DNA of 64,000 nt from Polynucleobacter paludilacus (lineage in GTDB: Bacteria > Pseudomonadota > Gammaproteobacteria > Burkholderiales > Burkholderiaceae), in assembly GCF_018687595.1 (NCBI RefSeq), contig NZ_CP061298.1, forward strand, positions 1,116,001 to 1,180,000. Reading direction: 5' to 3'. Made by a program: the position numbers and the translations under genes. The notes beneath the pieces are model-generated. The model saw only the letters and a list, made by a program, of their open reading frames with translations, made no database searches and was not told the DNA's origin. Of this stretch, positions 8,802 through 19,296 are shown one piece after another (position 1 is the stretch's first letter; every line of letters begins with the position of its first letter).

Positions 8802-10338
8802 TTGGCTTTGGTCCGCTATAGATTTGAATATTATTCTTGCCGGCATTCTTAGCAAGATACATTGCGGCATCGGCATTCTTCATCAGCCCAACATCATCGA
8901 GGGCGTGATCCGGGAAAAGTGCGATCCCGATACTGACCGAAGTATGCAGTACTAAATTATCCAATGTAATCGGCATCGATATTGCAGAGCAAATTTTTTC
9001 AGCAACAACATAGGCGTCTTTTTCGGACTCAACCTTTGGCAAGAGGACAACAAATTCATCACCCCCTACTCGGCCGATGATGTCCACATCCCGTATAGCC
9101 CCCATCATACGCTTTGCAACAGTAATCAGCAGGCCGTCTCCAACGCCATGACTGTAAACATCATTCGTTGTTTTAAGGTTATCTAAATCAATAAATAACA
9201 GAGCCAGTTTTTCATTGTTTTTTCTGGCCCGATCTAAAGCTTGCTCAAGGCGATCAGAGAAAAACAATCGGTTAGGTAACTTAGTCAGAACATCATGATG
9301 CGCAAAGTACTGCGCTTTTGCATTGCGTTTATAGGCGCGAATCAGCAAGTAAGCACCCAAGCAAATAATAGCGATACTGAAAAGTGTCGTGTAGGCCAAG
9401 CTAATGAGAGCACTATACCAACGCGCTAAATAAATTTGCTTACTGACAATCGCTCCGACAATGAGTGGGTAGCCCTCAACCTTACGGTACGAGAGCATCC
9501 GCTCACCCGGATTACTACCCCGTGTAAATCCTGGCAAATCAGTAATGATGACTCCATCATCGATATTTTCTTGGGACAATGAGGACTGAATCAGGCCTCC
9601 CGTATTAAGCCCCCCAATCAGGTTATCCACCAATGGCCACCGAGTAAGAAGGCGATGGTCATCTCGATATAGCACCACTGAGGAACCCTCCCCAAGACTC
9701 ATGCCAATCTTTTCATAGAGAGAAGAAAAAATTTCTACAGAAACACCAACCAATATCAAGCCTAAAAACTCATGTCTTGCACCGTTCACTCGTTTAGCTA
9801 GATAAAAAACCCATTTACCAGTGCCCTTATTTCTGACGGGCAAACCAAAATATGTGGCTGAATCATCGTGTTTGCTTAACCATTGAAAATAATCTCGATC
9901 GGCTAAATTGATGTCTGGGGGCGGAAATGATCTTGTGAAATTAAGAACCTTACCGTTGTTATCGACAAAGGTTGCCACATCGAGAATTGGATTAGATTTC
10001 ACCTTATCCAAAAGCAAGTTATATTGCTGCTTTTGAGAAGCAAAGTGTATAAATTCTTTCTCTGTAGTGATCTCAGAGAACTTTTCAATTTCATCCAAAC
10101 TTTGCAGTGCAGTATTAGCCGAATAAATCGTTTGCGTTGTATGGGCAGATAGGATTTCAGTCAAATTAGCAACCTGATCAACTCGCGCCTTGATGATGTT
10201 ATCGCGCAAAATCAGGGCTGAAATGAATGCATTCAAAGCAAAGATAGAAACGAGGGCGGCACTCACTAAAGTGATGAGCTTGATGTTTCTACGTACTTTA
10301 TTTTGTGTAGCGTAATCCATGACTAATAGCTCTGCCAT
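8785..10338 (-). CDS. Cache-GGDEF diguanylate cyclase
   Basis: Inner-membrane cyclase making c-di-GMP from two GTP. Numbering from a GTG at 10344: membrane helix 22-46, periplasmic double-Cache sensor about 50-300 with the DRDYF motif at 149-153, second helix 312-336, GGDEF domain about 345-510. The active site is GGDEF at 427-431 and the inhibitory I-site RDVD at 418-421 lies five residues before it, so product feedback is expected. The start at ATG 10338 is preferred because GGAG lies about 9 bases upstream; the GTG at 10344 would sit too close. It directly follows the HD-GYP gene. It may be the dedicated cyclase for NfrB, as DgcJ is in E. coli; that is inference. Confidence 0.92.
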   Translation of the reverse strand: MAELLVMDYATQNKVRRNIKLITLVSAALVSIFALNAFISALILRDNIIKARVDQVANLTEILSAHTTQTIYSANTALQSLDEIEKFSEITTEKEFIHFASQKQQYNLLLDKVKSNPILDVATFVDNNGKVLNFTRSFPPPDINLADRDYFQWLSKHDDSATYFGLPVRNKGTGKWVFYLAKRVNGARHEFLGLILVGVSVEIFSSLYEKIGMSLGEGSSVVLYRDDHRLLTRWPLVDNLIGGLNTGGLIQSSLSQENIDDGVIITDLPGFTRGSNPGERMLSYRKVEGYPLIVGAIVSKQIYLARWYSALISLAYTTLFSIAIICLGAYLLIRAYKRNAKAQYFAHHDVLTKLPNRLFFSDRLEQALDRARKNNEKLALLFIDLDNLKTTNDVYSHGVGDGLLITVAKRMMGAIRDVDIIGRVGGDEFVVLLPKVESEKDAYVVAEKICSAISMPITLDNLVLHTSVSIGIALFPDHALDDVGLMKNADAAMYLAKNAGKNNIQIYSGPKPIKSSL

Positions 10339-10344
10339 TACCAC

Positions 10345-11655
10345 TTACTCCTCGGCATATTGTTGAGCAATTTGCTGGAAAAATGACTTTTCCAGAATAA
10401 AGGCCTCCACCACAGCAGGATCGAAGATCTTCCCTTTATGGCGCGCAATTTCTTCGCACGCTGCCTCATGTGTCCATTTTTCTTTATAAACACGCTCATT
10501 GACTAATGCATCATACATATCTGCGAGCGACATAATGCGAGCTGCTAAAGGAATCTCTTCACCAGAGAGGCCACGAGGATAGCCGCTACCATCCCACTTT
10601 TCATGGTGGCCGCCAGCAATATCAATTGCCATTTCTAAGACCTTTAAGCTCTTATCGCTATCGGCATTGGCCGCTTTTAATACCCGCTCACCCAACGCTG
10701 CATGGGTCTTCATCACCTCCCACTCTTCTGGACTGAGAGCGCCATTCTTTCTCAAAATATTATCTGGAATACCAACCTTACCAATATCATGGAGGGGGGC
10801 TGCATGAACCATGTGCTCGATATTGGATGGGGTAAGCTGGTCTGCGTAAATCCCCATACTTTTCAGTCGCTCTGCCAATCTTTTTACGTAAGCTTGCGTA
10901 CGCAAGATATGGTCTCCCGTTTCGTTATCACGAACCATCGACAGTGCATTCAAGCTATGAAGCAACCCACTCTCAATCGCTCTAGAACTACTCCGGTGCA
11001 TCTTCCACAGGGCGTCTAAATAGTAGTGCGCAATCACCATGCATGCTAGGATCAGCATCAAAGAGGATATGATGCGAATTGAAAAACCGACTTCACCCTC
11101 GTGGAATATTCTCTCTATGTACTCGCTTGGGAAATAATACAAAACGAATATTCTTGACGCACGTAAAACTATTTGAATGACGATGATCCCAATCAAAATC
11201 TTTATTTGGGGTGCCTTATTGTGTTTTATAACAGCTCGTAGTTCCCATAAATTCCATAGAGAAAAGCCTGTTATGAAAGTGCTCGTAATATAAATTCGAC
11301 TTACCGGATCTCCGCTCCAAAATAGGAAAAGAAAAGTGATCGATAGGACAGAAAACCCAACCCATACATAGGGGCTGATTTCTTGAGAAATATTGGTGCG
11401 CCATGATCTGAATAACAAGGCAATACAAAGCATTCCGCACATGAGCAGAAAATGACATAGGGTCAGGAAAAATAAACTGCCCCAAGAAGCGATGAAGAAA
11501 GAAAATGATGCTAATGCGAGAAAGAAGAGGCCAGCAGGCCAATACCAAATCTTCTCAGTTTCTTTGTATTCATCGCGTTGAGAAACAAAGCCCAACATCA
11601 AACCCATCAAAATAATGAAGGCGGAAAAATAAAAAATTTGATTGAGCAGATCCAT
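10345..11655 (-). CDS. Membrane-anchored HD-GYP cyclic-di-GMP phosphodiesterase
   Basis: 436 residues. The first 215 hold about seven hydrophobic segments (7-25, 38-57, 60-82, 96-113, 120-138, 152-175, 192-213), a 7TM-like sensor unit. The HD-GYP domain follows (about 225-425) with HDIGK at 289-293 and HHEKWDGSGYP at 350-360, all catalytic positions present. It is translated from the first gene of a two-gene operon, with the GGDEF cyclase starting right after its stop, so opposing c-di-GMP enzymes are made together. The ligand sensed by the membrane part is unknown. Confidence 0.9.
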   Translation of the reverse strand: MDLLNQIFYFSAFIILMGLMLGFVSQRDEYKETEKIWYWPAGLFFLALASFSFFIASWGSLFFLTLCHFLLMCGMLCIALLFRSWRTNISQEISPYVWVGFSVLSITFLFLFWSGDPVSRIYITSTFITGFSLWNLWELRAVIKHNKAPQIKILIGIIVIQIVLRASRIFVLYYFPSEYIERIFHEGEVGFSIRIISSLMLILACMVIAHYYLDALWKMHRSSSRAIESGLLHSLNALSMVRDNETGDHILRTQAYVKRLAERLKSMGIYADQLTPSNIEHMVHAAPLHDIGKVGIPDNILRKNGALSPEEWEVMKTHAALGERVLKAANADSDKSLKVLEMAIDIAGGHHEKWDGSGYPRGLSGEEIPLAARIMSLADMYDALVNERVYKEKWTHEAACEEIARHKGKIFDPAVVEAFILEKSFFQQIAQQYAEE

Positions 11656-11732
11656 AAAACCTATTCTAGTGGCACTTTCAAGAAAAGTACCTCATGTCAA
11701 ATTAGGGAAATCGAAAGGTGGAATGGAGTAAA

Positions 11733-11809
11733 TGGGGCGAACGACGGGGCTCGAACCCGCGACAACCAGAATCACAATCTGGGACTCTACCAACTGAGCT
11801 ACGTCCGCC
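11733..11809 (-). tRNA. tRNA-His (GTG anticodon)
   Basis: Complete cloverleaf on the minus strand. Anticodon arm CCAGA-TTGTGAT-TCTGG gives anticodon GTG. The acceptor GCGGACG pairs with CGTTCGC with one G-T pair, and an extra 5' G (G-1) faces C73, the identity element of bacterial tRNA-His. TTCGAAC forms the T loop and CCA is encoded. It lies between dusA and the HD-GYP gene. Confidence 0.97.
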
Positions 11810-11823
11810 GTTGTAGAGTTGAG

Positions 11824-11852
11824 ATTATAGCTTCTTGCTCAAAACCTGCCAA
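11824..11852 (-). promoter_or_regulatory. Sigma70 promoter of tRNA-His
   Basis: On the minus strand TTGGCA (11847-11852) and a perfect TATAAT (11824-11829) are separated by 17 bases. Transcription would start near 11817, about 8 bases before the mature tRNA. Confidence 0.75.
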
Positions 11853-11862
11853 ATACCCCGAT

Positions 11863-12945
11863 TTAGGCGCTTTCGAGCTCAAATGCAGCCCAATCCCCAA
11901 GAGTTAGACTGGCATCGAGGAAAAAGTCAGCAATCGCCGCTTTACTCTGGACTTTGGCTAAAGCATGGTGGTCTGAGAGCCTTTGGCGCCAATAGCGTGA
12001 ACCTGCCCTACCATGGGCGAGGCCCAAAATATGTCTTGTGAAAGCGCCAATATAGAAAGGCTTGCCTTTGGCGTGGCATTCTTCAAACCAGGCTTGTACT
12101 TGCTTAACCAAGGTAATCTGAATCCGGTGCCATTCAGTTTCACTGAAGAGGTAGCCGGCTGCTTCACCGTGGGTACTAATTAAATCATCCCACCCCAATA
12201 ACATTGCCGGAAAATGATAGGCCGCCCTACCCACCATGAAGCCATCAAAATCTTCCCAATGGCCAGCGATCTGATCATTGGTCTCAAGACCGCCATTCAA
12301 AAGCACCTTTAGGTTTGGGAATTGTTTTTGAGCATCAATACGCAACTGTTTCGCTACTTCGTAATGTAAAGGCGGCTTGCTACGATTTTCTTTAGGAGAT
12401 AAACCTTTCAGCACTGCATTACGCGCATGAATCGTCACTTGACCAGCTCCTGCATCAGCCACGGCAAGAATGAAGTTGAGAGCAAATTGATAATCTGCTT
12501 TGGAACTAGATGCATCCATATGATCTAAGCCTAAGCGATGCTTAACAGAAATCGGAATGTTTACCGAATTCTTCATCGTCTTGACACAATTCGCCACCAA
12601 CTCGGGCTCTGCCATAAGGCATGCACCGAATGCACCTCGCTGCACACGCTCTGAAGGGCATCCACAATTCAGATCAATCTCATCATAGCCCCACTGTTGA
12701 GCAAGTTCTGCTGACTTAGCCAAATCACTGGGTTCTGATCCACCCAATTGCAATACCACTGGGTGCTGATCTTCCGAATAATCTAAATGACGAGGCACAT
12801 CACCATGTAGTAGAGCTCCAGTAGTCACCATCTCGGTATACAGTACTGCTTCTTTTGTCAGTGTGCGATGAAATGATCGGCAATGGCGATCGGTCCACTC
12901 CATCATAGGCGCGACTGCGAGACGTTTTTTATGAATATCTGTCAT
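11863..12945 (-). CDS. dusA: tRNA-dihydrouridine synthase A
   Basis: A 360-residue flavoenzyme reducing uridines 20/20a in the tRNA D-loop with NADPH. The N-terminal segment APMMEWTDRHCRSFHRTL and the core DLNCGCPSERVQRGAFGACLM (FMN-binding barrel and catalytic Cys near residue 105) are typical of DusA rather than DusB or DusC. ATG overlaps the stop of the upstream small secreted protein by one base (TGATG). It stands next to tRNA-His, a substrate class, though that neighbourhood may be chance. Confidence 0.93.
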   Translation of the reverse strand: MTDIHKKRLAVAPMMEWTDRHCRSFHRTLTKEAVLYTEMVTTGALLHGDVPRHLDYSEDQHPVVLQLGGSEPSDLAKSAELAQQWGYDEIDLNCGCPSERVQRGAFGACLMAEPELVANCVKTMKNSVNIPISVKHRLGLDHMDASSSKADYQFALNFILAVADAGAGQVTIHARNAVLKGLSPKENRSKPPLHYEVAKQLRIDAQKQFPNLKVLLNGGLETNDQIAGHWEDFDGFMVGRAAYHFPAMLLGWDDLISTHGEAAGYLFSETEWHRIQITLVKQVQAWFEECHAKGKPFYIGAFTRHILGLAHGRAGSRYWRQRLSDHHALAKVQSKAAIADFFLDASLTLGDWAAFELESA

Positions 12946-13244
12946 CAGTCAAAAGTGAAGCGATGCTTTAATGTTCCCGTTGCACCCCCAGGTCTGGTAT
13001 TGGTGCCACTGCCGCCATTGAGATTGAGGATATTGTTATTGGGTGCTTTCTTTGGCTTATCGATATCATCCAGATTCACATCAGTTGTACTGGACTGATT
13101 CTGCACTGGTGGAGCGTAAGGACTCTTTTGCACTGGGAAGGCTTGATTAGAATTAGCTGCACTAGTTTGATCAGCATGCGTATTTATGCTGTAGCTAAAA
13201 ACTATAGCAAAGAGAGCCGCGAGGAAGATCTGTATCAGGCGCAT
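12945..13244 (-). CDS. Small secreted protein of unknown function
   Basis: 99 residues. A clear Sec signal peptide occupies residues 1-24 (hydrophobic IFLAALFAIVFSYSI, THA cleavage site). The mature part is Asn, Gln, Pro and Ser rich with no cysteine and no predicted fold, ending in a Gly-rich tail and FTFD. It overlaps dusA in TGATG. I do not recognise a family. The signal peptide and tight coupling to dusA argue that it is real. Confidence 0.6.
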   Translation of the reverse strand: MRLIQIFLAALFAIVFSYSINTHADQTSAANSNQAFPVQKSPYAPPVQNQSSTTDVNLDDIDKPKKAPNNNILNLNGGSGTNTRPGGATGTLKHRFTFD

Positions 13245-13325
13245 AGGGCTCCATTATAAAGGGGGCTATACAATGCAGATATGGCACCCCCCGCTAAGCT
13301 AAGGATGCAATTTTTGTGATGCAAG

Positions 13326-14099
13326 ATGTTTGATCTTTCTCTATTTAATCTCATCGTTCTAGTATGCGCAGCTCTACTCGCAGGGCTAATTGACGCCATT
13401 ATGGGTGGTGGTGGAATGATTCAAGTTCCAGCGCTATTTGCAGTCTTTCCGGGTCTGGCGCCGGCCACCCTTCTCTCGAGCAATAAAATTGCCTCAGTGA
13501 TCGGCACAACTGGCTCAGCCTTTCAGTACACCCGTGTTAATAAGACCCCTTGGCGTTTAGTCGTCATCTCTTGTTCGGCAGCTTTTTTAGCTTCAGTTGC
13601 TGGGGCTTATTTAGTAACTCAGATACCCAATCAGTGGTTACGAGTTGCACTACCTTTTATCCTGGCTGCCCTCCTGATTTTCAATCTTAAATCGAGTGCA
13701 GGCCTAGTACATGCGCCACGTCATCAGAACCATAAACAAAGTGCGATTGCCTCATTAGGCGCAAGCGTGATTGGTTTCTATGATGGCTTCTTAGGACCCG
13801 GAGCAGGCTCCTTCTATAAATTGCTTTACACCCGTGTTTTAGGCTTTGACTTTATTAACACCGCCGCACCATCGAAGTTCCTCAATGTCGCCTCTAACCT
13901 AGGAGCCCTTTGTGTCTTCTTCTATTTGGGGTTCTTTGATTGGCGGCTCGGTCTCTTTATGGCTGTAGCCAATTTTATTGGCGGTCAGATTGGTAGCCGC
14001 ATTGCACTGAAATATGGCAATGGCTTTATTCGTAAGGCCTTCTTTATTTCGGTTTCGATTTTGACAATCAAAACCTTTTATGACGCTTTCTTAAATTAA
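13326..14099 (+). CDS. TauE/SafE-family membrane permease
   Basis: 257 residues with about eight hydrophobic helices. The N-terminal segment LAGLIDAIMGGGGMIQVPAL and the second-half GFYDGFLGPGAGSF are the paired signature loops of TauE/SafE (4-TMS duplicated) transporters, which export sulfite or sulfoacetate-type anions. Substrate cannot be read from the sequence. The MFS gene follows after 9 bases on the same strand, so they are probably co-transcribed. Confidence 0.85.
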   Translation: MFDLSLFNLIVLVCAALLAGLIDAIMGGGGMIQVPALFAVFPGLAPATLLSSNKIASVIGTTGSAFQYTRVNKTPWRLVVISCSAAFLASVAGAYLVTQIPNQWLRVALPFILAALLIFNLKSSAGLVHAPRHQNHKQSAIASLGASVIGFYDGFLGPGAGSFYKLLYTRVLGFDFINTAAPSKFLNVASNLGALCVFFYLGFFDWRLGLFMAVANFIGGQIGSRIALKYGNGFIRKAFFISVSILTIKTFYDAFLN

Positions 14100-14108
14100 A
14101 CTCAGACG

Positions 14109-15299
14109 ATGAACCCAGCTCACACCCCCCATTCTTCCGCCTCACATCCATCCCATATGCCAGGCTGGATGGTCTTTCTCTTTGCCTGCGCCTGCGGCCT
14201 GATGGTCGCTAATTTGTACTACTCTCAACCGCTGATTGGCTTGATTGCCCCTGAGATTGGTTTAAGTGACTCCGCAGCAAGCTTAATCGTGACCTTGACC
14301 CAAATTGGTTATTGCGCTGGTCTCATTTTGCTGGTCCCACTAGGTGATTTGGTTGAGAATCGCAAGTTGGTGATCTTCACAATTTGCGGCGCGATTCTGG
14401 CGCTCTTCATTGCGATGCTGGCCCAGAATGCGACTTGGTTCTTAATGGGCTCTTTATTAGTCGGCATTGGTACCGTCGCCGTACAAATGCTCATTCCGAT
14501 TGCTGCCCACATCTCCCCAGAAGAAACACGGGGTCGTACTGTCGGCAACATCATGAGTGGTTTGTTGCTCGGCATTATGTTGTCACGCCCAATCTCCAGT
14601 TTGATTGCGCACTCATTTGGCTGGCGTCCTGTATTTGGAATTTCTGCCTGCTTACTGGTTTTGCTGGCCGTGATCTTGTGGCTACTCTTACCGATTCGTA
14701 AACCGAATTCTCATCATCACTATTTTTCTTTAATTGCTTCACTCTGGCCTTTATTGCGCGATACCCCCATCCTGCGTCGTCGCGCTATTTATCAAGCCTG
14801 TCTATTTGCTTCCTTCACTTTATTCTGGACAATCTCTCCAGTCCTGCTTGCTGGCCCAATGTATTCCTTAACCCAACTCGGAATTGCCTTGTTTGCCTTG
14901 GCAGGAGCAGCGGGTGCCTTAGCAGCTCCGATTGGTGGTTGGCTAGCAGATCACGGTCACACTAAGGTCGCAACAGCGGGCTCTCTATTGACTGTAGCTG
15001 GCGCATTTTTATTATCCCAATTGGGAGGTATGGGCTCTTTACCAGCCCTAGTGTTCGCTGGCATCTTGCTTGACTTAGGCGTGCAATGTAACGTTGTTTT
15101 AGGTCAGCGTGCGATCTACTCACTTGGTGCAGATATTCGTAGCCGTTTAAATGCACTCTATATGGCCATCTTCTTTGCAGGCGGTGCGATTGGATCGGGT
15201 ATTGCGAGTCTGGCTTATGTCACTGGCGGCTGGAGCCTCGTAGCTTGGATTGGCTTTGCCTTTCCGATCGGCGCCTTTATTTACTATTTGACTGAATAG
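14109..15299 (+). CDS. MFS transporter, probable drug or metabolite exporter
   Basis: 396 residues and about twelve hydrophobic helices. The loop between helices 2 and 3 reads PLGDLVENRKLV, the MFS motif A (GDxxxxRK). The N-terminal 20 residues are His/Ser/Pro-rich and cytoplasmic. The segment LMVANLYYSQPLIGLIAPEI resembles the DHA1-type YnfM/YgaY group. No regulator is adjacent. Substrate unknown. Confidence 0.85.
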   Translation: MNPAHTPHSSASHPSHMPGWMVFLFACACGLMVANLYYSQPLIGLIAPEIGLSDSAASLIVTLTQIGYCAGLILLVPLGDLVENRKLVIFTICGAILALFIAMLAQNATWFLMGSLLVGIGTVAVQMLIPIAAHISPEETRGRTVGNIMSGLLLGIMLSRPISSLIAHSFGWRPVFGISACLLVLLAVILWLLLPIRKPNSHHHYFSLIASLWPLLRDTPILRRRAIYQACLFASFTLFWTISPVLLAGPMYSLTQLGIALFALAGAAGALAAPIGGWLADHGHTKVATAGSLLTVAGAFLLSQLGGMGSLPALVFAGILLDLGVQCNVVLGQRAIYSLGADIRSRLNALYMAIFFAGGAIGSGIASLAYVTGGWSLVAWIGFAFPIGAFIYYLTE

Positions 15300-15314
15300 A
15301 AAATAGTAAAAATA

Positions 15315-15731
15315 TTAGGCCCACGGATCGAAGATTTTTACCCCTGACTGACTAAAATCCGAGACATTTCTAGTAACAATCGTCATGCGATGTTCAATTG
15401 CAGTTGCAGCAATCATAGCGTCGCGCTCTGACTTTGGATTGGGTACATGAAGGCTAGCACAGCGCTGGGCAACGGCCGTATCAATAGGAAGAACTCTTTC
15501 AGAAAATGTTCCTAAAACATTTTTGTTTAGCCATTTTCTTAAGACCGAACCCTGCTTCTTATCGCGTCTTTCAATTTGCAAGATCCCCATCTCTAATTCA
15601 AATATCGAGATAACTGAAATAAACATTGAATTTGCAGAAATTCCTTCAGCCCACTGCTCAACTCGCTTGCTAATTCTGCCGGTACCCGCTTTTCTAAATT
15701 CTGACACAACATTTGTATCTAATAAATACAT
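15315..15731 (-). CDS. vapC: PIN-domain toxin, VapC/FitB type
   Basis: A 138-residue PIN ribonuclease. It begins MYLLDTNVVSEFRK, with Asp5 as first metal ligand. ELEMGI near residue 45, SERDAMIAATA near 102 and RNVSDF near 122 give the other acidic residues of the Mg-binding site. Family members cut tRNA or rRNA when freed from antitoxin. Its ATG overlaps the antitoxin stop (TAATG), so the pair is translationally coupled. Confidence 0.88.
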   Translation of the reverse strand: MYLLDTNVVSEFRKAGTGRISKRVEQWAEGISANSMFISVISIFELEMGILQIERRDKKQGSVLRKWLNKNVLGTFSERVLPIDTAVAQRCASLHVPNPKSERDAMIAATAIEHRMTIVTRNVSDFSQSGVKIFDPWA

Positions 15732-15985
15732 TACAAAGTATCTCCGGTTGGCTTAGACAAGCTGTGTATTTTCTCAGGCTCGAACTCAATATCGCCTGCA
15801 CTCTTCATACTCAAAAGATCTAGAATGCTTTTGCTTTTTCCTGTAACTCTTTCATACTCAGAAAATGTCATCAAGACGTGTGCGGGTCTTCCGCGATCGG
15901 TGATTAAAACAGGTCCAGTTCTGGCTGCTTTTTTAGCCCTGCTGGTATCTTGATTAAATTCACGACTTGAAAAGGTAGTAATCAT
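15731..15985 (-). CDS. Phd/YefM-family antitoxin
   Basis: 84 residues. The N-terminal half (FSSREFNQDTSRAKKAAR, then GPVLITDRGRPAHVLMTFSEYE) is the Phd/YefM DNA-binding fold, and the C-terminal acidic part would wrap the PIN toxin. Pairing of a Phd-type antitoxin with a PIN toxin is known but less common than VapB/AbrB-type pairing. A palindrome lies just upstream and probably serves autorepression. Confidence 0.87.
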   Translation of the reverse strand: MITTFSSREFNQDTSRAKKAARTGPVLITDRGRPAHVLMTFSEYERVTGKSKSILDLLSMKSAGDIEFEPEKIHSLSKPTGDTL

Positions 15986-16012
15986 TAGCGCAACCCCATG
16001 CTTTCTCTATAA

Positions 16013-16030
16013 TGTAGCAATGTTACTACA
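16013..16030. promoter_or_regulatory. Palindromic operator of the toxin-antitoxin operon
   Basis: TGTAGCAATGTTACTACA is an 18-base imperfect inverted repeat (14 of 18 positions symmetric, arms TGTAG/CTACA). On the minus strand it immediately precedes a TATAG-type -10 about 30 bases before the antitoxin ATG, the expected place for Phd-family autoregulation. Confidence 0.5.
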
Positions 16031-16049
16031 AAATTAAGATATCGCAAAA

Positions 16050-16066
16050 CTCCTATTAATTAGGAG
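16050..16066 (-). terminator. Second hairpin downstream of typA
   Basis: CTCCTA and TAGGAG pair perfectly around a 5-base loop; on the minus strand the stem is followed by TTTT. It lies beyond the main typA terminator and could act as backup or protect the toxin-antitoxin operon from read-through. Confidence 0.4.
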
Positions 16067-16074
16067 AAAAGGTT

Positions 16075-16102
16075 GAAAAAAAGCCACCCGAGGGTGGCTT
16101 TT
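16075..16102 (-). terminator. Rho-independent terminator of typA
   Basis: AAGCCACC pairs with GGTGGCTT around a 4-base loop (16081-16100), and the minus-strand transcript continues into a T-run. It begins about 12 bases after the typA stop. Confidence 0.85.
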
Positions 16103-16112
16103 CTGTTGGCGA

Positions 16113-17930
<1,818 letters not shown>

Positions 17931-17993
17931 GTGAAGCTTCTAAAGTTAAGGTAAAAGTGAAATCAGGTTAATAAATAAATAAGTCAAAATGGT

Positions 17994-18905
17994 TTAATGG
18001 GCCTGAGAAATCAAGCGCTTGGGATGCAAGACCCCAGAACGCCAATCCGCAGTACCAATGAAGTTGTGAGGAGCCGCAGTCGCACGATAAATACGCACTA
18101 AAGCTTCAATCGAAGGCAGGCTCATAGGAACTCTTTGCCCCATCTCTAAACGTTTAGCCTGTTGCTCATCCACAGTTAAGTGGGGCAAGGTTTGCAATAA
18201 GGCGTCGACTGGCAAGATATAAGTGGAGCTTTCTTGCAGACCTTTTTGGATCGACTCCAAAGTAAAGGATTGCTCAAGATTGAGGTGCCCTACTTCGGTT
18301 CGGCGCAAACCGATTAAATGGGCACCGCAGTGCAGTGCCGCACCAATCTCTTCAGCGAGAACACGGATATAAGTGCCCTTACTGCAGCTTACTTCCAGGG
18401 TGGCTTGTGGCCACTGAATATCGGTCCATCGAATGCGATGAATGATGATCTCTCTTGGGGTACGCTCGAGCTCTACACCTGCACGGGCATATTCATATAA
18501 AGGTTTGCCATCTCGCTTGAGTGCGGAATACATTGGTGGCACTTGTTTAATGGCGCCAGTAAATTGGTGAAGAACTTGATCTAGCGCCTTCTGAATTGCT
18601 GTCTGATCTGCAAAGATTGGAAGGTCAAAGGTTTCGACTATCTGACCTTCAGCATCACCCGTATCGGTTCTGCTGCCAAATTGAACTTTAGCAATATAGG
18701 TCTTATCGGCGTCGAGTAAGTCTTGTGAATACTTGGTAGCCTCACCCAAACAAATCGGGAGTAGGCCTGTAGCCATTGGATCTAAAGTACCGGTATGGCC
18801 CGCTTTATCGGCATTGAAAGCGCGTTTAACAGCAGTAACAGCCCCTTGAGAACTCATTCCGGCTGGCTTATCTAACAATACAACTCCATCGATGCGAACT
18901 GACAT
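17994..18905 (-). CDS. truB: tRNA pseudouridine(55) synthase
   Basis: Makes the universal pseudouridine 55 in the tRNA T-loop. The protein begins MSVRIDGVVLLDKPAGMSSQ, the catalytic region HTGTLDPMATGLLP follows near residue 40 with the Asp nucleophile, and the C-terminal domain is PUA-like. The frame stays open up to 18953, but that would overlap rbfA. The ATG at 18903-18905, 4 bases after the rbfA stop, gives the family-standard N terminus at 303 residues. Confidence 0.95.
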   Translation of the reverse strand: MSVRIDGVVLLDKPAGMSSQGAVTAVKRAFNADKAGHTGTLDPMATGLLPICLGEATKYSQDLLDADKTYIAKVQFGSRTDTGDAEGQIVETFDLPIFADQTAIQKALDQVLHQFTGAIKQVPPMYSALKRDGKPLYEYARAGVELERTPREIIIHRIRWTDIQWPQATLEVSCSKGTYIRVLAEEIGAALHCGAHLIGLRRTEVGHLNLEQSFTLESIQKGLQESSTYILPVDALLQTLPHLTVDEQQAKRLEMGQRVPMSLPSIEALVRIYRATAAPHNFIGTADWRSGVLHPKRLISQAH

Positions 18906-18909
18906 AGGA

Positions 18910-19278
18910 TTACTTATTTTCGTCCCGATGATCACTATCAACCGCTTGATCAATCAGTTTAGACATTTCAATGCCGTGCTCGACTGAGACGTCATAGTGA
19001 AAGTGTAGTGTTGGCACCGTATGAATATGCAAACGTTTAAATAACAAAGAATGTAGGTAACCCGCTTTTTCTTGCAAAGCTTGTAATGCATGATCAGGCT
19101 CTGCACCCAAAACAGTAAAGAAGACCTTAGCATGGGCCAAATCAGGAGAGAGCTCAACACTTTGCAAGGTAATTAAACCTAAGCTGGGATTGCGCAACTC
19201 TCTTGGAATCAGCTCAGCCAGATCTCGCTGAATTTGATCGGCGAGACGCTGGTTACGATGTGGGCTAGCTTTATGCAT
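18910..19278 (-). CDS. rbfA: Ribosome-binding factor A
   Basis: A 122-residue KH-like factor for 30S maturation and cold adaptation. It starts with basic residues and has [23 protein letters not shown] spacing (here [16 protein letters not shown]), followed by [10 protein letters not shown] and a basic [12 protein letters not shown] end, all typical of RbfA. It lies between infB and truB with 18 and 4 base gaps. Confidence 0.94.
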   Translation of the reverse strand: MHKASPHRNQRLADQIQRDLAELIPRELRNPSLGLITLQSVELSPDLAHAKVFFTVLGAEPDHALQALQEKAGYLHSLLFKRLHIHTVPTLHFHYDVSVEHGIEMSKLIDQAVDSDHRDENK

Positions 19279-19296
19279 AGGGGCTTAGTGATTAAC

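Noticed and set aside
11578-11907. Plus-strand open frames across the HD-GYP start and tRNA-His
   Set aside because: They run antisense over a tRNA and a well-supported gene start and have no family features.
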